From: Biomphalaria glabrata
Lineage: Eukaryota; Mollusca; Gastropoda; Planorbidae
Length of the DNA: 64,000 nt
Assembly (NCBI RefSeq): GCF_947242115.1
Contig: NC_074715.1
Coordinates: 35,516,586 to 35,580,585, forward strand
Direction of reading: 5' to 3'
Position numbers and translations under genes: made by a program. This document shows, one piece after another, positions 61,118 through 64,000 of the stretch; position 1 is the stretch's first letter; every line of letters starts with the position of its first letter. The notes beneath the pieces were generated by a model. The model saw only the letters and a list, made by a program, of their open reading frames with translations. It did no database searches and was not told the origin of the DNA.

Positions 61118-62466
61118 TTGACAAATATCTCTTACAAATGTCATGCCCTCTTGACAAATATCTCTTACAAATGTCATGCCCTCTTGACAAATATCTCTTA
61201 CAAATGTCATGCCCTCTTGACAAATATCTCTTACAAATGTCATGCCCTCTTGACAAATATCTCTTACAAATGTCATGCCCTCTTGACAAATATCTCTTAC
61301 AAATGTCATGCCCTCTTGACAAATATCTCTTACAAATGTCATGCCCTCTTGACAAATATCTCTTACAAATGTCATGCCCTCTTGACAAATATCTCTTACA
61401 AATGTCATGCCCTCTTGACAAATATCTCTTACAAATGTCATGCCCTCTTGACAAATATCTCTAACAAATGTCATGCCCTCTTGACAAATATCTCTAACAA
61501 ATGTCATGCCCTCTTGACAAATATCTCTTACAAATGTCATGCCCTCTTGACAAATATCTCTTACAAATGTCATGCCCTCTTGACAAATATCTCTTACAAA
61601 TGTCATGCCCTCTTGACAAATATCTCTTACAAATGTCATGCCCTCTTGACAAATATCTCTTACAAATGTCATGCCCTCTTGACAAATATCTCTTACAAAT
61701 GTCATGCCCTCTTGACAAATATCTCTTACAAATGTCATGCCCTCTTGACAAATATCTCTTACAAATGTCATGCCCTCTTGACAAATATCTCTTACAAATG
61801 TCATGCCCTCTTGACAAATATCTCTAACAAATGTCATGCCCTCTTGACAAATATCTCTAACAAATGTCATGCCCTCTTGACAAATATCTCTTACAAATGT
61901 CATGCCCTCTTGACAAATATCTCTTACAAATGTCATGCCCTCTTGACAAATATCTCTTACAAATGTCATGCCCTCTTGACAAATATCTCTTACAAATGTC
62001 ATGCCCTCTTGACAAATATCTCTTACAAATGTCATGCCCTCTTGACAAATATCTCTTACAAATGTCATGCCCTCTTGACAAATATCTCTTACAAATGTCA
62101 TGCCCTCTTGACAAATATCTCTTACAAATGTCATGCCCTCTTGACAAATATCTCTTACAAATGTCATGCCCTCTTGACAAATATCTCTTACAAATGTCAT
62201 GCCCTCTTGACAAATATCTCTTACAAATGTCATGCCCTCTTGACAAATATCTCTTACAAATGTCATGCCCTCTTGACAAATATCTCTTACAAATGTCATG
62301 CCCTCTTGACAAATATCTCTTACAAATGTCATGCCCTCTTGACAAATATCTCTTACAAATGTCATGCCCTCTTGACAAATATCTCTAACAAATGTCATGC
62401 CCTCTTGACAAATATCTCTAACAAATGTCATGCCCTCTTGACAAATATCTCTTACAAATGTCATGC
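61118..62466. repeat. 33-bp minisatellite, about 41 units
   Basis: The unit begins TTGACAAATATCTCTTACAA and ends ATGTCATGCCCTC. It abuts the 59-bp array with no spacer. CTCTTAC is replaced by CTCTAAC in three adjacent pairs (units 11-12, 22-23, 39-40). Because 33 is a multiple of three, several frames on both strands stay open for hundreds of codons; these are not genes. After 62466 two degenerate units with CCCAC(A/G)TGAAGAAATA replace the standard CCCTCTTGACAAATA. Confidence 0.97.
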
Positions 62467-62600
62467 CCACGTGAAGAAATAATCTCTTACAAATGTCATG
62501 CCCACATGAAGAAATATCTCTTACAAATGTTAAAACAACAATAACAAATATTTACGGGATTTAGGCAACACTAACTATTGCTTAGGACCCCCCCCCCCCT
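62467..62600. other. Degenerate edge of the 33-bp array and C-run
   Basis: Two diverged units up to about 62530, then AT-rich sequence and a short poly-C tract near 62588-62600. Confidence 0.7.
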
Positions 62601-62799
62601 AATATTTAGCCCTATGAATTTCACAAGTGACTTCAAAAGAGAAGATAACTAAGGGCTTTTCAAGTCTAAATGCGGAAATTTACTCAGGAGTCATTTTTCT
62701 CATATCAGTATCTAAAGAAAAAATATTTTCGCCAATCCCAATAGTTGCTTCGTTAACAAATGTGAGATTAAATAATAATAATAATTTAATTTATGGAGC

Positions 62800-63196
62800 G
62801 CTGTTAGCAGACAATGTTGGCTTAATGCGCTTTGATAGTATATGGACAGAAGGCCTTCTTATGGTCCGACATTTACGCTGGACAAGAGACGTATGGGGGA
62901 CGAAATTATGCCACAAGCAGTCTTTTTTTTTTTTTGGTGAGCTGAAAGGTGGTCGACGTTACAGAGGTGCGCCACAGAAAACACAAAGACCAGCTTAGGC
63001 ACCAACTTGCTTTAACGGACATAGAAGAGAGCATCTGGTTGCAGGCGGCTTCAGAACGCAACAGCTGGAGGTCTCTAAGAAAGACCAAAAGAAAATTCGC
63101 TGCCGTGAACAGACGTTGCAGCTGGGTCTGTGTAGCCACGGGAAATACTGCATTCCCTATCTTCGGTCTCGAAGACACACCTTATTATTATTATTA
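62800..63196 (+). mobile_element. LINE 3'-end fragment (second LINE family)
   Basis: The coding-like sequence resembles the C-terminal end of LINE ORF2 proteins: MVRHLRWTRDVW, then GELKGGRRYRGAPQKTQ in one frame, and KDQLRHQLALTDIEE plus WLQAASERNSWRSLRK in the next. The frame therefore shifts around 62990. It ends in a TTATTATTATTATTAAA tail. It is unrelated in sequence to the LINE at 3508-6160 and is a dead fragment. Confidence 0.65.
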
Positions 63197-64000
63197 AATC
63201 ATCGAAACCATTTTAAGAAACACGAATGTAATCACTTCCGGTTGACATGCGGCGGGATTTGTTTATAAACAAATTACATTTTTTAGAGACCGATAATCTA
63301 GAATTCTAGATCTAGAATCTAGATCTTTAGAGTTAATAGAGTATAGATATAATTATGGCTTCTGAAAAAAGAAATGGATACAAAAACAGGTTTTCAAAAG
63401 CTTCAAACTTGTCTTTAGTTTAGTTTTAGACTTAGAATCTAGACTAGAGTGAGTAACTGTGTCTGACTCTGTGAGTACTGAGACTGATGACTGAGTGACA
63501 CTGAGTCACTCCGACTCACTGTCACCGTTCGGAATTATCTAGACTAGTCTAAGACTAAGTCTTCTGTCTTGTCTAGATTCTAGACTATCAGTATATCTAG
63601 ATATAGATCTAGATCTACTATGTCTATTTACTATACTAAAGTAGGCCTATCTCTAGTAGTGTGCTAGTCAAATCTTAATCTAGTGAGCTAAGACTAAGTG
63701 AGACTTTTACTTTAGTCTTACTAAGATTAACTTGAGTAAGAGTCTTAACTTAGTTAGACTAGGACTGACTTAGAGTTAGAGACTTACTACTTCCTTACTA
63801 GACATATATCTAGTGACAGTCTTGAGTCTTAGTTACTTAGTCAGACTTAGGCTTAGCCTTAGCTAAGTCTTAGAGTGACTTAGAGTCTTAGGACTTTATC
63901 TAGAATAATCTAGATCTAATATATAATTAGATTAGTAGATCTATAATTTATAATAGTATAATGATAATATATTAACTAGATTAGTAATTAAGACAAATTA
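63197..64000. repeat. Degenerate GACT/TAGATC simple-sequence island
   Basis: Dense in CTAGATCTAGA, GACTGAGTGAC, AGTCTTAG and GACTTAGAG words without a fixed period; the same type as 3000-3480, 6301-6720 and 26782-27984. No gene seen. Confidence 0.65.

Noticed and set aside
61118-62466. CRISPR-like regular repeats
   Set aside because: Units are contiguous with no unique spacers, and the window is animal DNA.
61103-62482. 459-codon and 452-codon ORFs with 11-residue repeats
   Set aside because: They are produced by a 33-bp tandem repeat whose length is divisible by three; frames are open on both strands, and there is no promoter, splice or codon signal.

Overview
The window looks like nuclear DNA of a gastropod mollusc, most likely a freshwater pulmonate snail of the Biomphalaria/Bulinus kind. 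The clues are many-exon animal genes with GT-AG introns, AT-rich intergenic DNA full of degenerate TAGATCTAGA-type words, a five-copy tRNA-derived SINE family, and hAT, LINE and Ty3/gypsy elements. The species assignment is inference; nothing was searched.

Two complete host genes lie on the + strand, head to tail. LMBRD2 (10225-16795, 13 coding exons, 720 residues predicted) encodes a multi-pass membrane protein of the LMBR1 family. HEATR1/UTP10 (30580-55207, 43 coding exons, 2195 residues, or 2166 if a short optional intron is removed) encodes the large HEAT-repeat component of the small-subunit processome. All exon joins were checked for reading phase and keep one frame from ATG to stop. 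No functional link between the two genes is visible.

The rest is mostly mobile DNA. 1-2400: an old hAT transposase split by a second hAT. 3508-6160: a LINE with an almost intact reverse-transcriptase ORF. 6883-8129: a third hAT. 8234-9171: an unclassified inverted-repeat element with a second copy at 28988-29610; both lie about 1 kb upstream of a host start codon. 21729-23847: a ZBED5-like hAT holding a solo LTR. 25534-26781: a candidate TA-flanked inverted-repeat element. 27985-28868: a 269-bp tandem duplication that includes part of a second solo LTR. 29640-30252: an antisense LINE copy. 42531-46644: a young Ty3/gypsy element with both LTRs and a 5-bp target duplication, antisense in a HEATR1 intron. 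55552-57754: a fourth well-bounded hAT, with a LINE nested in it.

At 58331-62466 two unrelated minisatellites abut without a spacer: 47 units of 59 bp, then 41 units of 33 bp. The four bounded hATs all have 8-bp target duplications fitting nnnTAnnn, the rule described for the Buster branch of hATs. The window ends in a LINE 3' fragment and a degenerate GACT/TAGATC island.
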